From: Corynebacterium occultum
GTDB taxonomy: Bacteria > Actinomycetota > Actinomycetes > Mycobacteriales > Mycobacteriaceae
NCBI RefSeq assembly: GCF_009734425.1
Contig: NZ_CP046456.1
Coordinates: 1-64,000, forward strand
Direction of reading: 5' to 3'
DNA: 64,000 bases
This document shows positions 38,714 to 48,356 of the stretch, piece by piece. Position 1 is the first letter of the stretch, and each line of letters opens with the position of its first letter. A program made the translations under genes and the position numbers. The notes under the pieces are model-generated. The model was not told the DNA's origin. It made no database searches and saw only the letters and a program-made list of their open reading frames with translations.

Positions 38714-38873
38714 GGGTATGTCTCCTACCTGCGACGGGTGGGACGTCGGCTACCTCGGAAACCGAGGTATGCCAGTCTCCTGATGCTGTCTAGTATCGCG
38801 GATTCCAGGTCCCGAGGGGAGAAGATCGTCTCACTTCTCGGTTGCTGTCTTGTCCATCTGCAACCGATCCGCG

Positions 38874-40763
38874 CTATTTTTCGAAGTCTGCCAGCGTTCC
38901 GCGGGCCATGGCCACCCGGGCGGAGTTGAGGATCGCCAGTACGTCGATGACCTCCTGAGCAATAGCGCCCAGCAGGGGGGTGAGCAGTCCGAAGACGGCC
39001 AGGATCATGCCGATGATCGACAGTCCCATGCCCCCAAGCGCGGACTGCAGGGCGATCCGGCGCATGCGTGCACCGATGTGGAGCAGATCATCGAGTCGCT
39101 CCAGGGAGGAATCCAGGATGACCGCGTCTGCGGCCTCGGCGGTAATATCGGATCCTGCCCCCATCGCCACCCCGACGGTGGCCGCGGCCATGGCAGGGGC
39201 GTCGTTGATGCCGTCGCCCAGGAACATCGTCGGTCCGCGCTGGTTGTAGTCTTCGACGATCGCGAGCTTGCCTTCGGGGCTCACACCGGCGTGGACCTCC
39301 TCAATTCCGACTTTCTCCGCCAGGTAGCGTGCCTCGGATTCCCGGTCCCCGGAGATGATCATGATCTTTTCGACGTCGTGTTTTCCCGGTAGGTGGGCGA
39401 TGAAGTCGGCTGCGGAGGCCCGGGGCTCATCCCGTAGCTGGATCAAGGCCGCATAACGCCCGTCGATAAGTACGGCAGCCTCCATACCGGCGCTGGTGTG
39501 CGGCAGCAGACCAGCAGACGCGGAGTCGAGGGTGATCGTGGTTTTCCGGTTCGTCAGCAGGATCGTGTGCCCTCCCACCTGCCCGGTCAGTCCCTGGCCG
39601 GGGCGTTCGGAAACCTCCGTGACGGCAGGCAGCTCAAGTCCACGGGCCTGGGCTCCCTGGATGATCGCGGAGGCCAGCGGGTGCCGGGAGTAGTGTTCGA
39701 CTGCGGCGGCCAGGGCAAGGACCTTGTTCTCGTCGACACCGGGGGCGAGGTCGATGGCGGTGATCACGGGCCGCCCATAGGTCAAGGTGCCAGTCTTATC
39801 GAACATGACAGTCGTGACCCGACTGGTGTTTTCCAGCATGCCGGGGTTTTTGATGATGATTCCCCTCCGAGCGGCCAGGGAGATCGCACCGATGATCGCC
39901 ACCGGCACCCCGATCAGCAGCGGGCACGGGGTCGCCACCACCACGACAGCGAGAAAACGCAGGGGATCTCCCGACAGCACCCATCCCACCCCACCCAGGA
40001 ACAAGGCGATGAGGGTGTACCAGGACCCCAGCCGGTCGGCCAGCCGGCGCATGGCCGGGCGGTGCTCCTCTGCCTGGCGCAGAACACCGACGATTTTGGC
40101 GTAGCGGGAGTCCTGCGGCAGGGCAGTTGCCTCAATGGTCAGGGCCGAGTCGCTGTTGATCGCCCCCGAGATCACCGATGAGCCCACCGACTTGGAGACC
40201 ACGTAGGGCTCACCGGTCAGGTAGGACTCATCCATTGCCCCGTGCCCGGCAACAACCTCCCCGTCCACCGGGCACAACTCGTGGGGCAGGACCGCGATAC
40301 GATCACCCACCCGGATCTCGTCGACCGGGACTTCTTCGGTGTCATCGGCGAGGGTCTCCCCAAACAACCGGTGCGCGATGGTCGGGGAGCGACGGGCCAG
40401 GGCATCCAGGGTGGAGGTGGCCCGGCGGGTGGCGGCCTCCTCAAGTGCCTGACCCCCGGAGAGCATAAGCACGATGATTGTGGCGACCAGCCACTCTCCC
40501 AGCAACACGGCGGTGATGATGGAGATGGCGGCCAAGAGGTCAGCCCCACCCTTCGAGCGCACCACACTACGCAGCACGCTGATCATCAACGGCCCACCCC
40601 CCAGGACCACCACGGCCACCAGCGGCCAGTCCGCCTGTAGCCCCTCCAAGCTCATGACCAGCCACAGGACGAGATGGAGCAGGATCGCCACCAAGGCCGC
40701 GACGGCGGTAAGACCATCGCGGGATTTCACGAAGAGGACCCAGGGGTTTTCGGGCGTACTCAT
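38874..40763 (-). CDS. P1B-type heavy-metal translocating ATPase (TPC motif)
   Basis: A 629-residue ATPase from ATG 40763. It has the actuator TGE (MDESYLTGEPYVV), the phosphorylation site DKTGTLTYGRP, the P1B-specific SRHPLASAI (His-Pro) and the hinge GDGINDAPAM. The membrane metal-site motif is TPCPL rather than CPC or SPC, so copper or zinc cannot be assumed. There is no N-terminal metal-binding domain. It lies in the inner membrane and probably exports or imports a transition metal. Confidence 0.85.
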   Translation of the reverse strand: MSTPENPWVLFVKSRDGLTAVAALVAILLHLVLWLVMSLEGLQADWPLVAVVVLGGGPLMISVLRSVVRSKGGADLLAAISIITAVLLGEWLVATIIVLMLSGGQALEEAATRRATSTLDALARRSPTIAHRLFGETLADDTEEVPVDEIRVGDRIAVLPHELCPVDGEVVAGHGAMDESYLTGEPYVVSKSVGSSVISGAINSDSALTIEATALPQDSRYAKIVGVLRQAEEHRPAMRRLADRLGSWYTLIALFLGGVGWVLSGDPLRFLAVVVVATPCPLLIGVPVAIIGAISLAARRGIIIKNPGMLENTSRVTTVMFDKTGTLTYGRPVITAIDLAPGVDENKVLALAAAVEHYSRHPLASAIIQGAQARGLELPAVTEVSERPGQGLTGQVGGHTILLTNRKTTITLDSASAGLLPHTSAGMEAAVLIDGRYAALIQLRDEPRASAADFIAHLPGKHDVEKIMIISGDRESEARYLAEKVGIEEVHAGVSPEGKLAIVEDYNQRGPTMFLGDGINDAPAMAAATVGVAMGAGSDITAEAADAVILDSSLERLDDLLHIGARMRRIALQSALGGMGLSIIGMILAVFGLLTPLLGAIAQEVIDVLAILNSARVAMARGTLADFEK

Positions 40764-40945
40764 AATCTGATTATTGCCCTCATCACGTGCTTTGACTAGG
40801 AAGGGTAGCCTTGGCTCAGTTCCTGCTCGGCCGTTTCGTGCTCGGACCCCTGGGAGCGAATCTTGGCCCCACACCTGAGGAGACATGGGTGGGCCTTCTA
40901 AGGTTTAAACAACGTAGCTGAACCGCAGCGGACACGGTGGTGGGG

Positions 40946-41170
40946 TCAGCGGCGGATTCCGCGCGTGAAGTAGAGGGCGGGGCCGAGGAAATTGATGGCG
41001 ATGATCGCTGCCCATGTCGCTTTACGGCCGTGAACCTGGGAGACCGGGCGGAAGAACAGGTCGGTCCAGGCGCTGACGGCCAGGGAGAGCTGGAGGGACC
41101 CCAGGGTCAGGATCACCGTCTGTTGGCTGCGGCTGAGATCATTCCACTGCAGCTTCGTCTTGTCGCGCAT
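40946..41170 (-). CDS. Small membrane protein with PLDc_N-like region, 74 aa
   Basis: A short protein with two membrane segments (VILTLGSLQLSLAVSAW and TWAAIIAINFLGPALYF). The ending FLGPALYFTRGIRR matches the N-terminal domain of cardiolipin-synthase-like proteins, which also occurs as free small proteins. Function unknown. Confidence 0.65.
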   Translation of the reverse strand: MRDKTKLQWNDLSRSQQTVILTLGSLQLSLAVSAWTDLFFRPVSQVHGRKATWAAIIAINFLGPALYFTRGIRR

Positions 41171-41654
41171 GGCAGTCCTTATCAGTTGTCTGGTCGGTGG
41201 TCACGGCGTCGGCCAGGTCCCTGGCATTGTGCTGCAAGAGCGCACGGGACACCGGCCTGGGGTGCAGACGGTGATAGATCTGCTGGCCGGCCAGCTGTCT
41301 TCCGCGTGCACGGCCATTTTCTGTCGTGGATGCGGCCATCGCTGTGCCACCGTCATTATGGAACAGCACCCAGCGCCCCACGGTGGAAACGACGTAACAC
41401 ATCCATCTCATCCTCACCCGTCCCCTGGTGGGCTGGAGACCAGCTGCGTTCCTGGTGCTCCTTTGGGGAGTGCGCCTCGCGCCCGCAGCAGGGGTCGCAG
41501 GTGAGGGGGACACAGCCATCCTGGCAAGACCTGTTGCTCCCGCAGTCGCAGCAAGCCGATATCCGATCCCAGCCGAATGACATCTACGATCCCCTGTCCC
41601 CTGCGGTACCTCCAGGGCTTGCCTGTCTCGGTTATCAACGGCAGAATCGGGAAC
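41171..41654. other. Intergenic, no gene seen
   Basis: Several overlapping frames on both strands, none with recognisable domains. It contains the promoter of the alcohol dehydrogenase-like gene. Confidence 0.35.
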
Positions 41655-42641
41655 ATGAGAGCGTGGCGGACAGGCGCTACCCCAGGCCAGCTCGAACTAG
41701 TGGAGGCCCCCCTCCCTGAGCCCCAGGTCGGCGAGGTGCTGGTCAAAGTTGAGGTGTGCGGTGTGTGCCGCACGGACTTACACGTCATCGACCAGGAACT
41801 AACGGTCCATCATCCTGGGGTAATTCCCGGCCATCAGGTCGTCGGCACGGTTGAGACCACCGGTCCTGGAGTACTGGAGCTTCACCCCGGGGACCGGGTG
41901 GGGGTGGCCTGGCTGCGAGGGACCTGCGGGGTCTGTCAGTGGTGCCGGACGGGGCGCGAAAATTTGTGCCCGCGCTCGACCTACACCGGCTGGGACGCCG
42001 ATGGGGGCTACGCTGACTACGTCACCGTGCCGGAGGCCTTTGCTTACCAGCTTCCCGCCCAGCTCGACGCGGTCACGCTAGCACCTCTGCTGTGTGCCGG
42101 CATCATCGGTTACCGGGCCTTTAAACGCAGCGCTCTGCCTCCCGGTGGGCGGTTGGGCATCTACGGCTTCGGGTCCAGTGGGCACCTCACCGCCACGCTG
42201 GCCTTGGCCGCTGGCGCCGAGGTCTATGCGATGACCCGCGGGGAGCGTAACCGGCAACTGGCGCGCGACCTGGGTCTGTCCTTTGTCGGGGACTCCCACG
42301 AAAGGCCCCCACAACTGCTAGATTCGGCGATCGTCTTCGCCCCCGCAGGGGACATTGTTCCCACAGCCCTGCAGGCAACCCAACGGGGTGGAACCGTGAC
42401 CCTGGCCGGTATCCATATGACGGACGTGCCGTCACTGACTTACCAGGAACATCTCTTTAACGAACGGGACCTGCGGACGGTAACCGCCAACACCCGCGCC
42501 GATGGTATTGAGTTCCTGCGGTTGGCCAGCCGGCTCAAGATGAGCCCGCAGATCACCGTCTATGACTTCGAAGAGACGAATAAGGCCCTCAGTGATCTGC
42601 GCGACGGTCGGGCCTCCGGCTCCCTCGTCGTGACCCTGTGA
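41655..42641 (+). CDS. Zinc-dependent alcohol dehydrogenase-like MDR protein
   Basis: A 328-residue medium-chain dehydrogenase. Catalytic zinc ligands are in CGVCRTDLH and PGHQVVG, and the structural zinc cysteines are in CGVCQWCRTGRENLC. The Rossmann fold has GIYGFGSSGH. Oxidises an alcohol or reduces an aldehyde with NAD(P); the substrate is unknown. ATG 41655 gives the normal family length. Confidence 0.85.
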   Translation: MRAWRTGATPGQLELVEAPLPEPQVGEVLVKVEVCGVCRTDLHVIDQELTVHHPGVIPGHQVVGTVETTGPGVLELHPGDRVGVAWLRGTCGVCQWCRTGRENLCPRSTYTGWDADGGYADYVTVPEAFAYQLPAQLDAVTLAPLLCAGIIGYRAFKRSALPPGGRLGIYGFGSSGHLTATLALAAGAEVYAMTRGERNRQLARDLGLSFVGDSHERPPQLLDSAIVFAPAGDIVPTALQATQRGGTVTLAGIHMTDVPSLTYQEHLFNERDLRTVTANTRADGIEFLRLASRLKMSPQITVYDFEETNKALSDLRDGRASGSLVVTL

Positions 42642-42741
42642 TCCAGTAGTTGTGTCCCTCAGGGGTGAACCAAGTGGTGCCGTCTGAGCGATAGGGATGG
42701 GCAGCCTGTTCGAACGGTTCGGTCCCTGCGATGCGGTTAAT

Positions 42742-43478
42742 TCAGAGGTGCAGTTCGGTTCCCAGCACGATGGTCCGGGTGGGTGGCAGGTGAAAGATCT
42801 CGGTGCGGTTGGCCCGATTTTTCTCCAGGGCGAGGAACAACTGCTGCCGCCAGTCACGCACGCGGTGGACGCAGCGTGAGCACCGAGAGGAAATAGAGCG
42901 CCTGGTCGAGGTCGATGTGGAGCTCGGGGGTCTGATCCACGGCCAAGGCGAGGTTGCGGGGGATGTCCTGATCATCGGTGAAACCGACCCGGATGCTCAT
43001 GTGCACGATGCCGTCGGCGGCGGAGCCGATATCATCCACTGAGATCCGGTCCGCGGGTGCCGCGTGCGGGACGTTCATGTGGACGATCCGCACGATGATG
43101 ACATGTTCATGGAGCATATGGAAGCACGTACTTGACAGTGACGATGAGGGTGATGGTCCACAGGACCATGGAGATGATGCCGTAGACGTTCTCCGGGGCA
43201 ACAGTGACCTTGTTGTGCTCCATGCTGAAGGCGGTGTGCAGCGCGTAGAGGGGGCTGGTGTCGATGTCACCGAAGACCACCCCGAGGGCACCGAGGGCAA
43301 GTGGCCAGGACGTCGGTTGGATAGTACTCCGTGCGGTGCCGACAGCTTTCCTTTTTGAAGCGGCGGTGGAGCCGGCGCTGCCGGATGAGGGGGATGAGGG
43401 GTCTGCAGCCTCGGAGGACTGTCGGGGGGATCCAGTCGGCCCGTGGGACCGGCAGTTATCCATGCGATCAGTGTGCAC
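42742..43478 (-). pseudogene. kup: kup-type potassium transporter with its centre deleted
   Basis: The N-terminus is clear: PLALGALGVVFGDIDTSPLYALHTAF, then IISMVLWTITLIVTVKYV. The next sequence is the C-terminal cytoplasmic region (HEHVIIVRIVHMNVPHAAP, then DLDQALYFLSV and RDWRQQLFLALEKNRA) in other frames. Roughly ten membrane segments between them are missing, and further frameshifts interrupt the C-terminal part. Kup imports K+ with H+; this copy cannot work. Confidence 0.82.
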
Positions 43479-43620
43479 CTACCGAAGGGGGTTTAGCTAC
43501 AGATTGCCCAGGTTCTCAAGGAGAACAAGGTGAGCTCACCGCAGCCGCCGGGTGAGGCCTCAGGAATAAGGTCCTGACCAGGCAAGCTGCTTCCCGGTTA
43601 GTAGTCTCCCCATGCGGAGA

Positions 43621-44634
43621 TCACAACCATCCGCGGCGCTTGAACCACACGTACAGGCCAAGGCTCAAAGCCACCATCAGGCCCAGGGCGAACAGGTAAC
43701 CCAGCTGCCAGCCGAGTTCGGGCATGACCTTAAAGTTCATCCCGTACACCGTGCCCACTAGGGTCGGGGCAAACAGGATAGCCGCCCAGGACGAGATCTT
43801 CTTGACCTCCTCGCTCTGCGCCAAGCTTAATTCGGATAGTCGCCGCATCTCCTCGTTCTGCCGTTGGCCCACGAGGGTGGCATGCACGCTCAGGGCGTGG
43901 TGGAGCAGCACCCGAAACGCGTCCACCCGTTCCACCACCCGGATGACGTGGCCGTGGACGCCGCGCAGCCTGGCCTGCAGTTCGATACCCGATTCTGTCT
44001 CGGAGCTGTGCTGGAGAGCCTCCAGCATGCCCCCGAGTGGATGGGTGGCCCGCTGGAACGCGATGACCTCACGGGAGAGTTCATAAATCCGCCGGGCGAC
44101 GTCCGGGTGGGCGTCGAACAGCTCATCCTCGATCTCGTCGATGTCATTCTCTAGGCCGACGACCACCGGTTCGTACGCGTCGACGACTTTGTCCAGGATC
44201 GCGTACAGCACCGCGTGTGACCCCAGGGCCAGCAGCTCCGGAGCGGCCTCCAGCCTGTGCCGGACCCGAGCCAGGTTGACGGCTTCGGCATGCCGGACCG
44301 TGACCACGAAATCCGGTCCCGCGAACACGTGTAATTCGCCGAACTCGACTTTTTCGACATCGTCGAGATACCGGGCCGGGCGCAGCACGGTAAACAGGGT
44401 GTTCCCGTAACGTTCGAGCTTGGCACGCTGATGGCCGTAAAGTGCCTCCTCCACCGCGATCTCGTGCAGGTTGAACTCGTCCGCGATGGACTGGATCTCG
44501 ACTGGATCCGGGCGGTAGAGATCGATCCACGCCAGGCCTTCGCGCTTACGCGTCGCCTCAAAGGTCGCGGCCAGACCTGCCGGGGTATCGGTCCGGTGCC
44601 CGTTCACATACACCGCGTTATCCACGATGGTCAT
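43621..44634 (-). CDS. corA: CorA-family magnesium/cobalt channel
   Basis: A 337-residue CorA protein: a cytoplasmic funnel domain (about 1-270) with long helices, then two C-terminal membrane segments. The GMN motif (YGMNFKVMPE) lies after the first segment, and the tail is basic (WFKRRGWL). It forms a pentameric channel for Mg2+, sometimes Co2+. Length and motif are complete. Confidence 0.92.
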   Translation of the reverse strand: MTIVDNAVYVNGHRTDTPAGLAATFEATRKREGLAWIDLYRPDPVEIQSIADEFNLHEIAVEEALYGHQRAKLERYGNTLFTVLRPARYLDDVEKVEFGELHVFAGPDFVVTVRHAEAVNLARVRHRLEAAPELLALGSHAVLYAILDKVVDAYEPVVVGLENDIDEIEDELFDAHPDVARRIYELSREVIAFQRATHPLGGMLEALQHSSETESGIELQARLRGVHGHVIRVVERVDAFRVLLHHALSVHATLVGQRQNEEMRRLSELSLAQSEEVKKISSWAAILFAPTLVGTVYGMNFKVMPELGWQLGYLFALGLMVALSLGLYVWFKRRGWL

Positions 44635-44876
44635 AGGGACACCTTTCTACGTCTGTGTTCAACGGCCGCACTGTCGCCGTGTCGATGTGATCCGCTCCAC
44701 ACTACCCAGCCACCCAACTTCATTTCACTGACGGGAGTCATGCCCTCCCACGGAAGATGCCTTGATTATGGTTTCAGGGGACGGATAAAATATTATGCTC
44801 CCGCGCCCCACGACAGGGCTGAGAGAGCAGTCGCCTCGGGTTAAGCTGTCAGCACCTTAATTTCTAGGGGTGCTGC

Positions 44877-45407
44877 ATGAAGGTTCTCATCGCTTATTCC
44901 AGCTGGCATGGATCCACCGCCGAGATAGCCCAACGCCTTGCCGCGGTGGTAACCCGCGACGGCATCACCGTAGATGTCACCTCGATCCGGGAAGCACCCG
45001 ACCCGGCAGGCTACGACGCTGTGGTGGTGGGCAGCGCAGTCCACAATCAGGCCTGGTCTGCGGAGGCCGCACAGTTTGTCCACCACCATGCCTTCGCCCT
45101 GTCGCAGCGACCGGTGTGGCTGTTTAGTGTGGGCATGTCCGATGGCCTGCCTCGTCTCCTGCGCCGAGCAGCGCGTGCGGGACAGGACCGACGCATTACG
45201 GACGCTTTGCCCTCTGCCATCCAGCCTCGGGAACACCGGGTCTTCTCAGGGGTATGCCGGCCCGAGCATTTGCCCCGTTGGTCTGGAATCGTGTTCCGCA
45301 TGGTGGGCGGTCATTTCGGTGACTACCGCGACTGGCCAGCGATCGAGGACTGGGCCCGGCACATCACCCGACAGCTCAGCGCCCCGCAGACCACCGAAGC
45401 CGAGTGA
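44877..45407 (+). CDS. Flavodoxin-domain protein (HemG-like)
   Basis: A 176-residue flavodoxin fold. The FMN phosphate loop is YSSWHGSTAEIA, followed by VVVGSAVHNQAW and GGHFGDYRDWPAIEDWA. The pattern matches menaquinone-dependent protoporphyrinogen oxidase (HemG) relatives often found alone in actinobacteria. The role is probably electron transfer or redox stress. Confidence 0.75.
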   Translation: MKVLIAYSSWHGSTAEIAQRLAAVVTRDGITVDVTSIREAPDPAGYDAVVVGSAVHNQAWSAEAAQFVHHHAFALSQRPVWLFSVGMSDGLPRLLRRAARAGQDRRITDALPSAIQPREHRVFSGVCRPEHLPRWSGIVFRMVGGHFGDYRDWPAIEDWARHITRQLSAPQTTEAE

Positions 45408-45708
45408 ACGTCGAGGAGTGTTCCACGACTCCTAACGCACTCCGCACCTGGGGGACTCACGCAACCACACCCTCACCTGGGGCATCAGGGACTGGTTCTA
45501 CGCCGGTTCCCTGCCGCAGCCCCGGTGCAGCAGGGTTCGAATATGATCGGCCTCTTCATGTTGGCCCAGGAAGTTTTCCTTATTCCCCCTCCACGGGAGC
45601 GGCGCCTAATACGGGTGGGTGGTGCTCCCACCGCCCACCCCGAGAGGGGTCATCGTCGTCTCACCATCTCTTAAGGACGCCCACGTGGGAAGAGCCGTCC
45701 ATAGACAA
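45408..45708. other. Intergenic, no gene seen
   Basis: No recognisable gene. It joins the flavodoxin gene to the DUF3267-type remnant. Confidence 0.3.
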
Positions 45709-45849
45709 TTTCGGCAACAGCGGGACTGTGCGGAACGCTCCAGGCTCTATCACAGACATCTGACGGAGGATGTCACGAAAGATCGGAAATTCGCTGCCAT
45801 GATCCAGGGAATTTTCCTCGCGGTGGCGATGATCGAGGTGGCAGTCGCG
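45709..45849 (+). pseudogene. 5' fragment of a DUF3267-type gene (duplicate of 35545)
   Basis: The translation RLYHRHLTEDVTKDRKF and MIQGIFLAVAMIEVAVA aligns with the opening of the gene at 35545 (AYHRHLTVDFKQDRKY, LQAIFLAVVLTAVAL). Similarity ends at about 45849, where the tail of the minus-strand gene at 45870 begins. Only the first 45 or so codons survive. Confidence 0.7.
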
Positions 45850-45869
45850 ACGCGCTCAACAGTGGCAAC

Positions 45870-46439
45870 CTATCCCTGCTCGGCGGCGATGATGCCCGCC
45901 TGCCAGCCAGGTGCCCGCCCGGGAGACGGTGGCACGAAATCTGCGGCTTCCACACCCCCGGTGTGCAGTAACCAGGCGACCAGTGAGTTCGAGTTCCACA
46001 TGTCCCCGATCCCGAATTCATCTCTACCCCAGGTCAAGGGCGGCACGGTGGTGGTTCTCGCAATCATGTCCCCCGCCTCCCGGGCGGTGAGCGGGATCTC
46101 GAGGACTTCCCCGACCGCGAAGTCCCGGTCCGGGATAACACCGTCCTCCCAGCAGCGGACCTCGTAGCGAAACAGCCGCCACCGTCCCAGAAACTCCATC
46201 CCCACCGGTCCGGTGGCGACGACTCCTCTCCCCGTCACCGTTTGGCCCCAGGCCGGGCCCATCTCAATGACGTAGCGGGTGGTACCGGTGAATATCTCCA
46301 GCGCCGCATGATAAAGCGGTTGTGACGGCCGTTTCTCCCGACGTGCCGCCATCGCCTCCCACCAGTGACTGGTGTGGATGACGAAGTGTCCTCCGGCTCC
46401 GACGGGAAGCCACCATAAAGCAGCGTGTGGGCTGTTCAT
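45870..46439 (-). CDS. Hypothetical protein, 189 aa
   Basis: No domain firmly recognised. It has His, Trp and Asn-rich blocks (HTSHWWE, RYVIEMGP, GDMWNSNSLVAWLL), giving an arrangement that recalls papain-like or LRAT-like folds. The start overlaps the stop of the CPBP protease gene (ATGA), so the two form an operon. An enzyme role is only a possibility. Confidence 0.55.
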   Translation of the reverse strand: MNSPHAALWWLPVGAGGHFVIHTSHWWEAMAARREKRPSQPLYHAALEIFTGTTRYVIEMGPAWGQTVTGRGVVATGPVGMEFLGRWRLFRYEVRCWEDGVIPDRDFAVGEVLEIPLTAREAGDMIARTTTVPPLTWGRDEFGIGDMWNSNSLVAWLLHTGGVEAADFVPPSPGRAPGWQAGIIAAEQG

Positions 46440-47335
46440 TGCTTTTCCTCGCGGGGGCGCGTCAATGGTTCTGCCGGCCCCGGGTGCCCGGGGAGGAATC
46501 GTTCCGGAACATCCGCCACGTCGGATCGTTGGCTTAGTGTGGACGACCTGGGGTGGAGGGGCCGGGATGCCTGTTGTGCCGAGTCAGGTGGACGCTGTGT
46601 CGCGGCGATCTCCTTGAGTCGGGACAGCGCTCCGGCGCCATAGAGCAGCCAGGAACCATAGATGATGAGGACCGCGATGGCGGGGATGATGAGGCTGGTG
46701 CCTTCCCCGATTGTGCTGAACTCGGCGATGATGTTGTAGAGGATATGGGCGACAATGACCGCCTGCAGACTGCCGGTCGCGATGACCACCAGCGTAAAGA
46801 GCAGGCCAACGAGGGTGGCGTTGATGATCTGCAGGGCGGTGTCGGTGCCGCCCTGCCCAATGAACAGGCTGGCCGAGTGGCCGAGGCCAAAGGTCAGGGA
46901 GGTCACGATCACTGCCCACACTGGTCGTCCCTTCCGTAGGAGGGCATGGAGCAGCAGGCCGCGGAAGAGTACTTCTTCCAGAAAACCGACGAAGACAAAG
47001 TGAGCGATGATCGTGACCCCGATGAGAATCGTCAGGTCATCGCGTACCCCGCGGAGTAACGGGAGGCCGATGAGGATCAGCAGGGGCAGATAGAACCACA
47101 TGCGGGCCGCGGGGACCGCGGGGGATACACCTAGTCCGATCTGCAGGCCGATGCCCGAACGGAGAAGATAGGCGAGCATGATCACTGTCAGCACGCCCAG
47201 CGGGATGACCGCAGCGGCGTGAGCGGATATCCCGACGTTGACGCCGAGATTGACGGCCACAATGGTGGCCATCAGGTAGAGGGCCAGCCACACCAGGAAA
47301 TGTCGGACCTGATTTTTCTCGTATAAGCGTTTCAT
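46436..47335 (-). CDS. CPBP-family intramembrane metalloprotease
   Basis: A 299-residue protein with about eight membrane segments. The CPBP motifs are EEVLFRG, FGLGHS and HILYNI. The family cleaves or binds proteins in the membrane (CAAX-protease-like, and in bacteria linked to bacteriocin immunity). The C-terminal 70 residues are disordered and charged. Co-transcribed with the gene at 45870-46439. Confidence 0.83.
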   Translation of the reverse strand: MKRLYEKNQVRHFLVWLALYLMATIVAVNLGVNVGISAHAAAVIPLGVLTVIMLAYLLRSGIGLQIGLGVSPAVPAARMWFYLPLLILIGLPLLRGVRDDLTILIGVTIIAHFVFVGFLEEVLFRGLLLHALLRKGRPVWAVIVTSLTFGLGHSASLFIGQGGTDTALQIINATLVGLLFTLVVIATGSLQAVIVAHILYNIIAEFSTIGEGTSLIIPAIAVLIIYGSWLLYGAGALSRLKEIAATQRPPDSAQQASRPLHPRSSTLSQRSDVADVPERFLPGHPGPAEPLTRPREEKQ

Positions 47336-47870
47336 GCGCTCATCACGGCCTTATAGTGTTGTGTTCCTTAGCTTCAGTTTATGGCGGATGCCGTTTGGCC
47401 TGGAAGTTTTACACGGTGGGTTGCGACACAGGAGATACGGCAGAGGTCCCTCCGCTGGCTGGGAGCCTCGGCTTCCTCGGCTTCCAATGGAGGCAGCTGG
47501 GGTCCTTACGGCAACTCCGGGCAAGAAGCCACCACCCTGGAACATGCCGGACACTGCCTTGACCCCATCCATACCGGCCCTCTGTTGGCGCGATACTGGA
47601 CCCCACCAACAACAGTGGGAAAAACAACTACCCCACCTTTAAGCACACGTTGGGTTCCGCTTTTCAGCAGCCGGCTGCCCCCGTCCAGTACTGCAAGCGC
47701 AGCTGGCCCAGTTTCGTGACCCACAATCCGGTTCCCTCACCCCCGGCAGTGGCTAGGGTTAACACCAGCAGGAACCGGTCGCGCACGGCTCCCTGACCCC
47801 GACGTCCTCTTCGGCGAGATTATTACCCCACGGCACGAGCTCAACACGATTACCGGAAGGTCCTACCATC
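47336..47870. other. Intergenic, no gene seen
   Basis: Short frames on all strands, none with a domain. It must hold the promoters of the divergent CPBP gene and the membrane-protein pair starting at 47871. Confidence 0.35.
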
Positions 47871-48356
47871 GTGAGTCTCCCGCTTTCCGACAAAAAAGTT
47901 TCGACCCTACTCGTCGTCCTCCTGATGTTCGGCGCCGTGTCCGCCTTCTGCGGAGCAGTACTGGGCATTGTCTTCAACGGGGCAGGAGTCCCGCTGGAGC
48001 ATCTGGCGGGAACGCCGTTTTCTTCCTTCGTGGTCCCGGGGCTCATCCTGGGCGTCGTCGTCGGCGGAACTCAGTTGGCCGCCGGGGTTGCGTTGCTCAC
48101 TCGTAGCCCTCGGGCCCCGCTGATGGTGGCAGTGGCCGGTTTTGGAATGATGATCTGGATCTACACCGAACTGGCGCTTATCGGGTACTCCTGGCTGCAG
48201 AGCATCTACTTCGGGCTGGGGATCGTCGAGCTGATCCTCGTCCTTGCCCTGCTCGGTATTGCACCGGAGTTCGTATCATCCTGGGACCGTCACCGGGGTC
48301 GAGCCAGGTCACCGGAGAAGTCCTCCGAGACGAGTCCTCCGACCGGGGTGTCCTGA
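47871..48356 (+). CDS. Four-segment membrane protein, 161 aa
   Basis: A GTG start at 47871 (GTGAGTCTCCCG). Four predicted membrane segments, for example TLLVVLLMFGAVSAFCGAVL and IYFGLGIVELILVLALLGI, and a charged C-terminal tail. The stop overlaps the next start (TGATG). Function unknown. Confidence 0.65.
   Translation: MSLPLSDKKVSTLLVVLLMFGAVSAFCGAVLGIVFNGAGVPLEHLAGTPFSSFVVPGLILGVVVGGTQLAAGVALLTRSPRAPLMVAVAGFGMMIWIYTELALIGYSWLQSIYFGLGIVELILVLALLGIAPEFVSSWDRHRGRARSPEKSSETSPPTGVS

Noticed and set aside
44635..44876. Magnesium-sensing riboswitch before corA
   Set aside because: The leader is short and no recognisable M-box or mgtA-type structure could be traced by eye.
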